DNA from: Amyelois transitella
Taxonomy: Eukaryota > Arthropoda > Insecta > Lepidoptera > Pyralidae
Length of the DNA: 64,000 nt
Assembly (NCBI RefSeq): GCF_032362555.1
Contig: NC_083506.1
Span: 5,627,501 to 5,691,500, forward strand
Reading direction: 5' to 3'
Both the position numbers and the translations under genes were made by a program. This document shows, piece by piece, positions 24,650 through 37,700 of this stretch. How positions within the stretch are numbered: position 1 is the first letter of the stretch; each line of letters begins with the position of its first letter. A model generated the notes under the pieces. That model had not been told where the DNA came from. It searched no databases and saw nothing but the letters and a program-made list of their open reading frames with translations.

Positions 24650-24792
24650 TTGTTATAGATCTTCAGTGGTTGTATGGTTAAGAACCCTGAATAACTGGAT
24701 GTGTAATTATGATCCAATATGGATAAGGTTCCTCGGCGAAGGACGCGGAGATCATCATGCGGCAGTTGCTTTATGTGAAAATGATCATAGTC
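24650..24792 (+). mobile_element. tRNA-like SINE (family 3), degenerate fragment
   Basis: ACTGGATGTGTAATTATGAT, CCAATATGGATAAG and GCAGTTGCTTTATGTGAAAA parallel the body of the element at 47800-47885. The B-box region is not preserved. It is interrupted downstream by a family 1 SINE. Confidence 0.45.
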
Positions 24793-24801
24793 AAAGACGC
24801 A

Positions 24802-25065
24802 AAAGTGCCGTGTGGTTCCCGGCACCAATAGAAAAAAGAGAAGGTCTAATCCATCACTCTCCCATGGATGTCGTAAAAGGCGACTAGGGGGTAGGCTTAT
24901 AAACTTGGGATTCTTCTATTAGGCGATGAGCTAGCAACCCGTCACTATTTGAATCTCAATTCTATCTTAAAGCCAAATAGCTGAATGTGGCCTATCAGTC
25001 TTTACAAAACTGTTAGCTCTGTCTACCCCGCAAGGGAGACATGATTATATGTATTTATATATGTA
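24802..25065 (+). mobile_element. SINE (family 1), full length with perfect target-site duplication
   Basis: The copy begins GTGCCGTGTGGTTCCCGGCA and ends with the CCCGCAAGGGAGACATGATT tail. AAAGACGCA is duplicated exactly at 24793-24801 and 25066-25074. It inserted beside an older tRNA-like SINE fragment. Confidence 0.87.
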
Positions 25066-25489
25066 AAAGACGCACCCCTTCAAAGATATGAGAATATAAT
25101 CAGGAACATGACCAGGAAGATGAACATTGATGGAATTTTTATGTAAAATAAATGCTGGCCTGGTAGTGAAGGAAAACAGGTTGTATATCTGCTCATTCCG
25201 ATTGTTAAAGTAAATCAAGGGAAAGGCTTTGAAACTTGGTTCTTTGAGCAAGGAAAATGTCACTATTTATCTCCATCCTATCAACCCTCATTCAGTCTAT
25301 TTAAAACTGCTGAATCTCTCTACCTTGTAAACGACAAAATGTTATTTTATGTATGTTGGTATAATGATAATTGGTCTGTGATATTGGTCGGTGTATACAT
25401 ATATACATATATATAATATACCTTTTCATATCTGGATAATCGGGAAAACATATTTCATAACTTGGCAACATTGAGGACAAGAACCGAGT

Positions 25490-25717
25490 ACTACCGAACG
25501 TTTACTATTGGAATCCGAAAATAGCCGAAGCATGATTAGGTCACGTGGTACTTTTGGAGTCTTCGTGGCGTAGCTTGTTCAGCTGCTCGTCGAAGCGGCT
25601 GTCGGACGGTCGCCTCTCAGCGAGTCTGCGTACAATGTAGCGGCCATTTTTGTTCTTAGTTCATAATAGCGTGCGCATCTTTAATGTATTTAGAGAGATT
25701 TTTAGGCAATTCTCACA
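25490..25717 (+). promoter_or_regulatory. Probable INTS6 promoter and 5' leader
   Basis: This stretch is richer in G, C and CpG than its surroundings and directly precedes the INTS6 start. It holds CGGCCATTTTTG near 25641, resembling a YY1/Pho-type site, as often found near housekeeping starts. An upstream ATG at 25684 opens a frame that runs over the real start in another phase. No TATA box is obvious. Promoter status is inferred from position and composition. Confidence 0.45.
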
Positions 25718-28700
25718 ATGACTATAATAGTCTTTTTAATAGATACATCTGCTTCCATGAACCAAAGAGCTTATTTGGGCGGACGCCCAACGTTGCTCGA
25801 TGTAGCCAAGGGCGCTGTGGAAACGTTCGTAAAGGTACGTGCAGTGTCATCGACTCGTCAACCGCCTCGTTTTCGTGATCGATTTGTTTATCGCGTGTGC
25901 TCAACTGATAACATTTTTTTCATAGGTTCGTCAACGTTCTCCAGAAAGTAGAGGTGACAGATATATGCTTCTAACTTTCGAAGAGCCACCCGCGAACATC
26001 AAGGTTAGTACATCAGTGTGAACACGTTAGTAAGAATTTCTCTATTTGTTTATGTTTAGAACGATACATTCACGCCGGTCCAATGTTGACCACCTGTGAA
26101 GCACTGTAATCTGCAATCCAGGACATGTACATACTTTGAATTGTGCGAAATTTATTGAAACGGCACAACGTAAACAGGCCGAAGTGCCGCCGTAGCTGTA
26201 GCTGCCTCGGCGATAGCGCTCGCAACGTCGCGACTGCGCGCTCGTCTCGTTCTCATTGGCCACGCCGACACGTTCTAGCGAAATGGCGATTCGGGGGGAA
26301 ATTTGAACATTGCGCAGTACAGTAAACATGCTTCTCTTCTTAATAATTTACATTAGCATGCATAACCTTAGTAGGTACTTATACCTACCAAATGTTTCAA
26401 TAGGATTTTATAATATCTATGTTCCAGTTAATAGTTATTTTCGTTTCATATAAGTATCTTATTTACCAACAATACACCTTTAATTTTATTTTTGGCTCTG
26501 TGGAAGTGTTCCTGACTCTGAACCACTATTACTGGGTTTGATCCTCAGTCAGTACATTATTTCCTTCCTGATTGATCAGGATCTTGGATGTTTATGTATA
26601 GATATTTATCATTGAAGTAGGTACACCTTAACGAATTTTGTACTTACTTTATAGCTAACTCAATCTATTGTGTTTTCCCATTTCATTAATTTATTTCTTA
26701 ACCTTGCCTTATCCCACTTACCAAATATTTAAACTACAATAAGTAACTATGTAGGTATGTGGTTTTAAAATGATGATAATGGCATAGCATAGACATGATT
26801 ATATATACATATAATACATATAAATATAATACATATAATTATGTCTATATCCGTTGTGGGGTAGACAGAGCCAACAGCCAAAAGGCCACATATTGTCATC
26901 ATATTTTCATTACATGTCTTTTTATTGTCATTACAAGTTGAATAAATTTTGGCAAAGAAATAAGAAGAAAGTAGAGATGGATATGAATGTATTTATAAAA
27001 TACCTACTTAGAAAAACATGCCATAATTCTATAAACATATAATATAAATGTAAAAATTACATGTTTTAGGCTGGATGGAAGGAAAACTTGGCTACTTTTA
27101 TAAATGAATTAAAGAATTTACAATGCCTTGGACTGACTACAATGGGTGCGGCCCTGAAACATGCCTTTGATGTTTTGAACATCAACCGAATGCAGACAGG
27201 CATAGACACGTATGGACAAGGCAGATGTCCATTCTACTTGGAGCCATCTGTTATTGTCGTAATAACTGATGGAGGAAAATTATCCAGTAACGCTGGCATA
27301 CAGGAAGAAGTGAGTAAATATGTTAACACTTATTGTTTAATAACTAAGCTATCAGCAAGTGCATGTTCTTGGTTTTTTAATGACTGTTGTCATCACCATA
27401 AAAGTATGAAAAATGAACCAATTTTTATAGTAGTTATTAATTTATCAAATAACATTTGTAAAAAATTACAAGTTTTTTTGAAGAAATCTTACCTACTTGA
27501 CTATTCCATTTAAAGGTAATAATACTAACATTTCAATAAAAAATGAGGAATAAATTGTATACTATCCTATACTTACATATAATAACTTCCATATGCCTTG
27601 AGGGGTAGATGGAGCCAACAGTCTTGAAAAGACTGAAAGGCCATGTTCAACTTATAATGATGGAATTGACATTCATTTAAATAGTGACGGTTTGCTAACC
27701 CATCCCCTATCTAAAAATAGAAACCCAAGTTTATAAGCCTTTCCCTTAGTCGCCTTTTACGACATCCATGGGAAAGATATGGTGCGGTCCCTTTCTTAAG
27801 TGTCAGGTACATCAATTGTCAACAACATCTGATATTCTATACTAACTAGGTAATGTATAAAATTTTTACTAAATACTGCAATTCTCATTCACAATTTTGA
27901 CCTGTTAATAGAAATTTATCAACGTGTATACTTCCCAATTTCCATATCTTATCTTGTAAAGTTGCTATTGCTAGGTTTTGTGGACTTGCACTTAAACATT
28001 TATAAATACTTTGTTTTAAAGCTAAATTAAACAATTATTTCGTACTAGTACTTTGTTATTAATCACGTCTTTATTACTTACGGGGAAGATAAAGCTAATA
28101 GTCTTGCAAAGGACTGGAAGACCATATTCAGCTCTATAACTTAACTATGGAATTCAGGCTCAAAGTGACAGGTAGCTTATGGCATAAAGGGAGTATCACA
28201 AACATATTGATATAAAATGTAAAATAATGTTATGAATAAACACAGCACTTTAATTATTACAGTTCAATCTCCCTATGAACTGTCCCATCCCCGGGTCAGA
28301 GTTAACCAGAGAACCTTTCCGATGGGACCAGAGATTGTTCTCACTGGTGCTGCGCCTCGCTGGGACTCCGGCAGTGGAGAGAGACACTGGCCTCGTCCCA
28401 TCCGATTCGTCGCCGATTGACGCTATGTGTGAAGTTACTGGAGGTAATTATATACTTATTAAAATTCTAGCTTTGCCCAGGTCGATGTTTAACGTGAAGA
28501 ATTTGCGAAATTAAAAGTATCTGTGCCAAATAAAATAAAATAGGAAAGAATAAGTTTTGAATTTCGTTTTGTAATATTAGTTTGGAAACTACTGAATAAC
28601 CTCAGATTTCGTAGTTTTATTCCACTAAAGTATAAATTATAATTGCCGAATGCAACACCGGGGTATTTAAAAATACCCATGAAAACAATGAAATACGCAC

Positions 28701-31700
28701 GTCATCATATCATTCAATGCGTTAAAAAGCTTTTTGAATGAATATGTAATTTTATCTTATCTTTTTATAACTTGACACTGTTTGTTTATTAAAGTATCAT
28801 GTCACTGTTTGGATGAATTATCTTGAAATTTGCTATGCAGCAGATTTAAGCACCATATGAAGTAGTATGATTGATGCTAAGGTAAGAGTTAAAAAAATAT
28901 AAAAATAAATAAAATAAAACTGTTTTTTACTTTCATGAGGATTAAAGAACTGAACATGAGTACTGAGACTGAAATAAAACCAGCCTAAGTAGTTATAGTC
29001 CTATGTTTAAAAAAATAAATAACAGCATAGAATTCTATGATAGGGTAACAGCGCCAAATTGTAATGACATGGTATTGATATGCTGTTGACTATGAGATGA
29101 AGAAGTGAAGAAAAATAGTGAGATACAGGTTTCGTGTTCTATATCTATGATGACTAATGAAGATGACTCATCTTAAAGCCTATTAAATATGCTCATCACT
29201 TTGATTATATTTGAATATGAATTAAGTTTATTGATAATAAATACTTAGGAAATAAAAGAACAGCACAATAGAATGTGACGCCGCAACTGATGTTAGTGAC
29301 CATAACATATTCATCTCAATTCTAAAATTTATTTGATAGATTTAAAACTGCGCAGAAAATTGCATGCAACATGACGATACTTCATTCCAATAGTTTTAAG
29401 TAAAATAATAAGGCTTTTCTAGTGTCGTATATTCTTTTGATTTCTATGAACAACTCTAACACTATTTAAATCGCTGGATCTAGGGATTTATAATTTTGCA
29501 TGTAGGCTCCTTATGTAGTCTAGTGCACACTAAGACAGCATTTCTCAAGACTCCTACGGGAAAGGAAATTGAGGGGATCTTTCGCTTCTTTCTTTTTTCT
29601 CAACACGGGCGGGAAGCCTCCGGCTGTACTCTAGTAATGTAAAGAGTAGGAACATATTGCGACTCTATACCATAAAATCTTTTCCAGGCCGTTCTTACTG
29701 CATTACGTCACACCGTATGCTGATGCAGTGCATCGACAGTTTGGTGCAGAAGGTACAAAGTGGTGTCGTAATCAACTTCGAGAAGATTGGGCCCGATCCG
29801 CCTCCAATCGACGGCGGGGCCAACAGGGACGGTGCGGAAACCACCGACGATATCACCCATGAAGCTGATAAGGATGTTGATGGAGACGGGGAAAGGAATG
29901 GGGTATGTGTATTTTTATATAATTTACTTCTCACAGTTATTATGTAATATCTTTCGTTATTATGTAATTTTGTATATACTAAGAAATGAAACAATAGACC
30001 AAAGTATTTATATCTCGGAATCTGGGACTGCTAGCATTGGGTTTTCCTAACGGATGCTTGCCGTGTTCTATATTAGAGGGGTTTTCCCATTGAAAAAGTA
30101 ATTTCTTTAGGTATAATGTGATATTTATGATCATATGTACTGCTTTACTTGATATTTGACCTAATAATTACATTATATTTTTAGTATTTAAGTATGTAAA
30201 TAACTTCCAATTGATTTTCGGTTTAATTTTTAAAATTTAAGTTTATAAACACTTTCCTGAAAACCGTATTAAAATCGGTTCAGCGAAACGCGATACAATA
30301 GCGGACTATATTATATACAACTACGGTTAAAAATAATATCAAATTGAAGAGATTGCATTAGTTAGCGATAAGTCCGCTTGTGTACTTCAGTAGTTCAGTA
30401 CCTGTACTTTTGATATTTTTTCTGGGTGCAGTAAAGAATATTCTATAAATACATTATAATGTTCATTTCCAGCGTTGGAACGGCGGGCCGTATCAAGCGG
30501 GCGTGACAGCAAACCAGGGCGCCAGCGCTCCGCAAGCGTGGCACTCCTGCCGCCGCCTCATATACGTGCCGCGTACGGTCGCGCAGAAGGGCTTCGCTGT
30601 CGGCTTCTGGCCCATACCGGAGTCTTTCCGCCCCGACCCTAATGCTCCCACACTTGTAAGTATTTTTGATTATTTTGTCTCTTCTAGCGGCGTTTGGAAG
30701 TCAATCATTTTTTATACTGTTACGTATTACTTATGCCCGTTTTCACCAACTAGTTCGTAATTCACCCCTAACTAAGTATTACCTAAAGCTAGGAGCCTCC
30801 TACAATCAGTTACTTACCTGAGTACATTTCCATTTTATACGTATAAAGAGCTTCATCTTTCAAAATGACAAAGTTAAAAAATTAGAGTTTAAGGACAAAT
30901 TTAAGAGCTGATCTAAGGTGACACTTAAGCTGTGGTGAAAACTGATGTTTATCGAATGGACACCCTAAATGCTGCTTAGGTGACACTTAAGACTTAGGAA
31001 TCTTTGGTGAAAACGGGCATTAGTCTCTGGTAAGAACAAATAATCCCGTATGATTCCGCCATATTTGGCTACAGCTCTCATTCCATATTGATCAATTGTA
31101 TTGTTTCTCAATTCTTATGAACAGACAAACAATCCCCTGTGATTTAACCATATTAGGCCAGAACTCTTATTATTAGTTATTCATTTTTTTATGCACAAGT
31201 TAGAAGGTTGAATGATTTTTAATCCTAAAAACTAAAATTATACTTTTAATCATAGCTTATGCTAAATTTGTCATTTTATCAACAACATTACTGAGGAATA
31301 AATTTTTTTTTATGAACTCTTACTCTATCTCTTGGGTTAACGACATAGATAAGACATTTGTTAATAACCTACAGAAACTGGCTTACAGAGAGGCATAGTA
31401 ATTTCACCTTGAAATATATTATGGTAATTCCAATATTATTTTTAAGTAATGCTCTTATCATATTGTATAAATTTGACAAGAATATGTTTATTTATACTGT
31501 TGTGATTTGGAGTTCACAAGTATAGGTCATGTATTTATAAAATAGTAAATAAAATAGTATATTAAATTTAAAACGGGTCGCGTTAGACCCAAAAGTTTTG
31601 TAAAATTTCACAATAAAAGGCTTCATAAATAAAGTTTAGCTTTTTGATTTAATATGATATTTTAATAAATGATCATAATATAACAGAAGCGTAATGGATG

Positions 31701-34700
31701 AGAGCTTTGAACGAAGTTACACGATATTAGGAGGCTTTTAAAAAAAGTCCCGTTATTTATTTGTGCTATCCTAGTGAATTCTTGTGAAAACCAAAGACCA
31801 TTTGATTTTTCAAATGGTGGCTTCTTTCGTTTTTTCAAGTGATTATTCTGAGAGATAAAATCATATAAACAAAGGCAAGTTGAATCGACAGACAAAAGTT
31901 CAAACATTTGTTTATTTTTCTCAGCCGCCTCGGTCAGCCCATCCTGTAGTGAAGTTTACATGCCTCAGTCATGAGCCGATGGTGATAGACAATCTTCCAT
32001 TCGACAAGTATGAACTGGAACCCAGCCCTTTGACTCAGTTCATACTCGCCAGGAAACAGCCGACTATCTGCTGGCAGGTTTGTTCATATTGTTTTAATTT
32101 TACCTACAATTCTTAAAAAATTACATCTACCTTCTCCTCTCTCTATCTTGAATTATATTAACCTCGTTATAGCTTAGTCCCGATTGCCTTCTTAGTTTTG
32201 GTATTGATTAAGAAAAAATATAAGTGATTTTATCTGCTGTGGAAAGGTATTGTAACGGCTAGTTTGCCGGCTTGACCAATAATTGGACCGGCAATACCGG
32301 TTTCCGGCGTTAAAAGCAATTAGAGATACCTCCTCATTGTGTCTGATTATCGGGTTCTTTGATTTATTAGTCCATTGGTTTGGTTATTATCCTTGCGAAT
32401 ATCTACTTAATTTTAAAAATAAATTATAATTTTCTACGTATTTGCAGGTCTTTGTAGCGAATAGTGGGTGCAAGAACAACGAAGTCAGTCATCCTTTTGG
32501 GTACCTAAAAGCGTCGACCAATCTGAGTTGTGTGAATTTGTTCGTCCTACCATACAACTACCCAGTTTTGCTTCCGTTGCTGGACGAGTTGTTCAAAGTG
32601 CACCGGTGCAAGCCCACGCCCGAGTGGAAGCAGGCTTTTCAACAGTACTTAGATCGGATGCCTTCGTATTATGTGGCTGTAAGTATTTTTTCTTTTCTTG
32701 TGAACGATATCGCAAATAAAGTGAGTGACGAAAACGCAAATAAACGAAACGAAGTATCAAATGTATCTGTAAAAATAAAAAGCGTTTTGCTAATGGATTG
32801 CTGTCGATATAACATTACTTAGCATAGGATTATTGTAAAGGTCAGTTTTTCACTTAATGATTATTTATTTCTAAATCTTTACAGCCGCTCCGTAGAGCAT
32901 TGACAAAGATGGGAGCATCTTCGCCACTTCTCCAGAGTTTGATTCCGGAGAACCAGGACAACTCGCTCAGCTTCTCAGTTCTGAACTATTTGAAGAGACT
33001 GAAAAACCAGGCTAAGATTGAGTTCGAAAAACTGTGCACAGACGTCATCAATAAAGCTTCCAGTAATAATAATCAGAAGGTAGGTTTTGAATACTTATTA
33101 ATGAGTAAATTAGACTTAAAAAGGCATTCTTTAGTTTTGGAGGTCAAAGAAGAGTCGCTTCTGGAAAAAAACTTGACTCATGGTCTTTGTATTCTAATTA
33201 GTATCATGGTCACCGGCGGATCTCGGGCTCCTCTGCAAGGGACTGACTGCAAAATGATAAGTTCTCTCTTATCTTTGCGTGTTCCGAGTTGTATCCTCCT
33301 CCATTAAGCTTAAGGGCCTAGGGTCCGCTGTGATAATAAACATTCCTGATAAATTACCTCAGACAGCCAAGTGTGTCCTGTACTTTCATATTCCACCCAA
33401 GTCCACATATTTTACATGCTTCACACAACATTTTAAAAGCAATAGCTATGCGCCCATCGGGTGTTAGCACATTGATACCATGGGTTTATAAAATAAAAAA
33501 AATCAACCTATTTCAGCTCACAGAAAGCGTGCGAGTAATGCCCCGGTCCCCACTGAAGAAGGATTTGACAACACACCCGTGCCTCCAGGATAAGTTTACA
33601 GCCCTTAGGGACCAACTGAATGAGTTCGGCGGCTTCGTGGTGGGACTGTCTAGAGGGAGGCATAAGACACAAGCGCACACGTACAGGAACCCTTTTGATA
33701 TTCAAAGAAGAGATCTTTTGGATCAGGTAAGTTTTTCATAGTTTAAGTTTAAATGAGTTTTAATATGAAGCAAATTATATACATCTCACAGTACAAAGCT
33801 GATATCTAGCATGTATATTCTATTTTTCCCCCTCAAATAGTTCATAGTGTATTTAAGCTGCGTGTGTTAAGGGGCAGGACTAAAAGAGCATTTCATGAAA
33901 TATTGTAGTGGGCAAAAAAAACAGAATTTAAAAAATGTTATACAAGCATAGTGATTCTTAATAGTGTTTAAAAAGTAAAATAATTGTCACCGCTAGTAAA
34001 AGCTGCTGGATCATCCATATGGGAGATTTGTGCCATCTGTTACTTACTTCATTTTTAAATACATGTAACAGTCTGTGCACTCAAGCAAAAGATGTGGTCT
34101 CTGCCTACCCCTCCAGGAAAAAGACGTGAATTATGTATGTATGTATGCAACAGTCTTGAAAAGACTGAAAGGCCACTTTTGGTTGTATGGCTTAATTATG
34201 AATTTGCTTAAAATAGCCCATTGCCTACACGAAGAATCCCAAGGTTATTAGCCTTTCTCTTAATCGCCTTTTACGACATCCATGGAAAAGATATGTAGTG
34301 TGCCTTTTTTTTAAGTGCCGGGAGCCACACTAAATTTTCAAATGAAATAATTTCCAGGTGGTGCGAATGCGCGCGAACTTCCTCCAACCGTCACTGGCGC
34401 ACACGAGACTAGTTGACGAAGACAGCGTTCATTCAATGCCGGTGGCGCAGATGGGCAACTACCAGGAGTATCTGAAGAGGATGACTCCTCAGCTCAGGGA
34501 GATTGAGTCGCAGCCAGTGAGGCAACATATGTTCGGCAACCCCTTCAAAATTGATAAGGTATTAAATATTCATCTATTATGAAGCTCTCTCTATATTATT
34601 TCGATTTTTTTGTTCCCGTTTTTTTCAGGTTCCGTGTCCGCCTATAACTGCGATATCTGAGTAAAAAGTCGGGTGATTACACTAAAGCCATGATAAGATG

Positions 34701-37700
34701 TTCTAGACTGATGAGGATTATTCCCTTATTTTCTTTTTTGCCGATGAGAATTTAGACTAATTACTGTCGATAATTATTCGTGTTTGTAACTTTCAGCAAA
34801 ATTTCATTAACATTGTTGTTTATTTTTTAGTCTGGGAAATAATTAGTTAATTCCCAACTTAGACCTTACTACATACATACTGAGCATTTTATTTTATTGG
34901 GTTATACCGATGATCACAATCAGAAAGATGTTATGCTTAAATCTGTCTAGCAGTACAATGAACCTATCTCTAAATATATTTGTTCCGTATTGCAGCGAAT
35001 GATGGTGGACGAAGCGGACCTGGACCCTGTCGGGGCGGTGCGCAGCGGCGGCGGGGGCGGCGGCGCGGCCAAGCGCGGGGCGGAGTCCCCCCGCGCCGCG
35101 CCCCCCAAGCGGAAAGCGGGGCCGTTGCCGCACCATGTTGTCGCAAGGAGGTATGATATAATGTCAGCTTTTAACTGACTTAAAATTAGGTTTCCAATTC
35201 GAACGTATTTCTTTTTTTTTATGTATATTACCATAATCGGCTTTGAAATAATATTTTGGTATTTTTAACGGCTATATTATACTCTACTTTTACGACTCTA
35301 TACTTTTTTTGTGTATCAATAGCTAAATGTAGTTTAATGCCAATAGTGTCGTAACAGCTATAAAATATGTCACAGCCGTTTGATTCGAAAACTATGCGTG
35401 CTAAATTAAATGGACCGATACATGTGCAAAATAGTAAAAAATAATGACTAACTAAATGATAGAATTTTTTGTAAAACATCCTTCTGGGTTTTGGAAGGTC
35501 TATCAGGTTTCATAAATTTATACCAATATTTTGTGAAATATCTTCTAAAGTTTACAAATATCCATCCCAACCAACATTTCTTACAGTGCAGTAAAAATTG
35601 GATACCTTTAAATAATTCAAAAGAAAATTAATTTTAACAAATCTTTGCTTGGCCTTTGATTTGACTTGTAGCAAACCATGGTTTCCGCTTTCGAATTTCA
35701 ACTTTTTTATTCCATGTTCCAGGCCGTCATCGCCGTCGGTGTCTCCGTCGCCGTCGCCGCCGTCGTCGCCGCTGCCGCCGCCGCCGCCGCCGCCGCTGGC
35801 GCCGCAGTCCCCGCTGTCCCCGCGCCGCCCCACCTCCCCGCGCTCGCCCGTGCCTTCAGACCTGCCCGAGGGGAGGCCGCCCGAAGTGAGTTCCTATACA
35901 TTTTCAAACAAAGAGCAGAATGTATGAATCGTCCAAATATAAAAAGAGGACACTAATAACTGACATGTCGAGCGGTGCTCTAGTGCTACTCGTGGGAACG
36001 GAAATCAATTTTTTGTTTAACGCGTGTTTCGCAAGTTTTATTTCCCTTTTCTCCTCCTAAAGGTAAACTAACTTTAGCAAATACGGGGTTATTGCTAATA
36101 AAGTAAAATTTTTTTTGAGAGATGTTTTTTGCAAAAGTTTGCGTGATGTATGTATTGTATTGTTAAAAAAATAAATATAATTCCAGGAGCCGGCCATCGT
36201 GGACACAGGCGGGGCTCCCCCCACGCCTCCGCCACTCGCAGCGCCGCCCAACTTACCGCCGGTCGTCAAACCTTTCCTCAATGGCGGTTAGTACAGACCT
36301 TTTTTGTTATACCAGTAATAATCTTTCTGCAAACGTACTTGGTGTAAAATATATTAAATCTAGCGATTTTGACCCCTTTTTAAAGTTAAGCTATTAATCT
36401 TTAGATAATAAATAGTTTGTAGAGAGTAAGATTAAATTTGTTATCAGGGGCGCGTTTGAAGTAATTAATGTTAAAATCATAGTGTTGAAACTAGTTTTTA
36501 AATTAATGACACACACTATTAGAGTAGTTGTTAAGCATGTTAATATTTATTTTTAAGATGCGTACACTACGATGGGAAGCAAAATGCCTCGTTCTCCGTC
36601 GCCGCCGCCTGAAGACACGCAGGAGTTGCAGATCAACGCCATTCTTCAAGGCATCGCCGCGGAGAATAACTTGGCTCGGCCCAGGAAGCCGAAGAAACGA
36701 AAGGTACTTCGTAACATAAACCTTGAAGAAAAAGGCCATTTTTTTTTTCAAGAAGGGAACTGAATTTTTAATTCATGTTCTTGTACCAATATGCTTATTT
36801 TCTGCAGGCCGGCTTGTCTATTTGACATTAAAAAATAATGCTAGCTTTTTTAAAGTTTTAATTAGAAACATACATACATATAATCACGTCTATATACCTT
36901 GCGGGTGAGACAGAGCCATGTCTCGAAAAGACATACGCCACGTTCACCAGTATGACTATGATGTAAATTGTGTCAATATTTGGACCTCAATTTCATTAAA
37001 TAGTATCACTATTGAATATCAATTCTCAGTTAGCCCTGCTCAAGTTGCTAGCCCATCGCCTAGATGTAGAATCCTAAATCTATGAGCATCTTTTGATTCT
37101 GATTTTGAATTTTTCTCGCTAACAGATTAACAAACATTGATGTCAGTTAATATAAAACATTAATGTTAATAAACACAATGTTGACTACAATTTCAGCTCG
37201 ATAAACCGAACCAACTGTTGCCGCCTTTACCGCCTGTGCCGTCCCGCAAGGAGCTCGCGGACATCAAGAAACACAACATGGACGTGAGGGCCGAAGTGTT
37301 CAAAGCTGTGAGGAGACCTGGCAGAGGTAATTACACCCTCTCTACCTATATATTTAGCTACAACATGAATAATATAATAATAAAGAGATGACTAAATCAC
37401 AATTTTCTCAAGTGAATACACAATTCATTTCTTCATGACAAACATAAAGTATTACAGGGCATAAAAGTTGTGCTCGTCGATGGGCATACAAGAGAACTGT
37501 CATATCGCTTTATAAATTTAGGGCAAAAAATGTGGCGCATTGCATTTTTGCATTTAAGTTATATAAGAGTTATGTCATTGTAAAAATTATAGTGTTGATA
37601 ATCTGTTTCCTACTTGAATCTAACTTGTTTTTGTTTTTGATTTCCAGATTTTTCGAAACTATTCGAACACCTAAAACAGTTGAAGGGCAGTGTAGATAAT

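Larger units (their letters stand above)
22389..25489. other. Intergenic region between the divergent SNUPN and INTS6 genes
   Basis: This stretch holds the SNUPN promoter (within a few hundred bases of 22388, no motif assigned), then Helitron-like repeats at 23.2-23.7 kb and SINEs at 24.6-25.1 kb. No exon is recognisable. Confidence 0.6.

Noticed and set aside
24618..24887. 89-codon frame
   Set aside because: It crosses a degenerate family 3 SINE and the head of a family 1 SINE.
27088..27513. 141-codon frame considered as a stand-alone gene
   Set aside because: It is INTS6 exon 3 read through its donor at 27310 into intron 3.
29695..29994. Minus-strand 99-codon frame
   Set aside because: It is the complement of INTS6 exon 5; the plus-strand translation matches the family.
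34894..35234. Minus-strand frames rich in Ala, Pro and Arg
   Set aside because: They are complements of the GC-rich exon 12, with no family resemblance.
35552..35956. Overlapping Gly/Ala/Pro-rich frames on both strands
   Set aside because: They are shadows of the GCC-rich INTS6 exon 13; only the frame that continues from exon 12 in phase 2 is kept.
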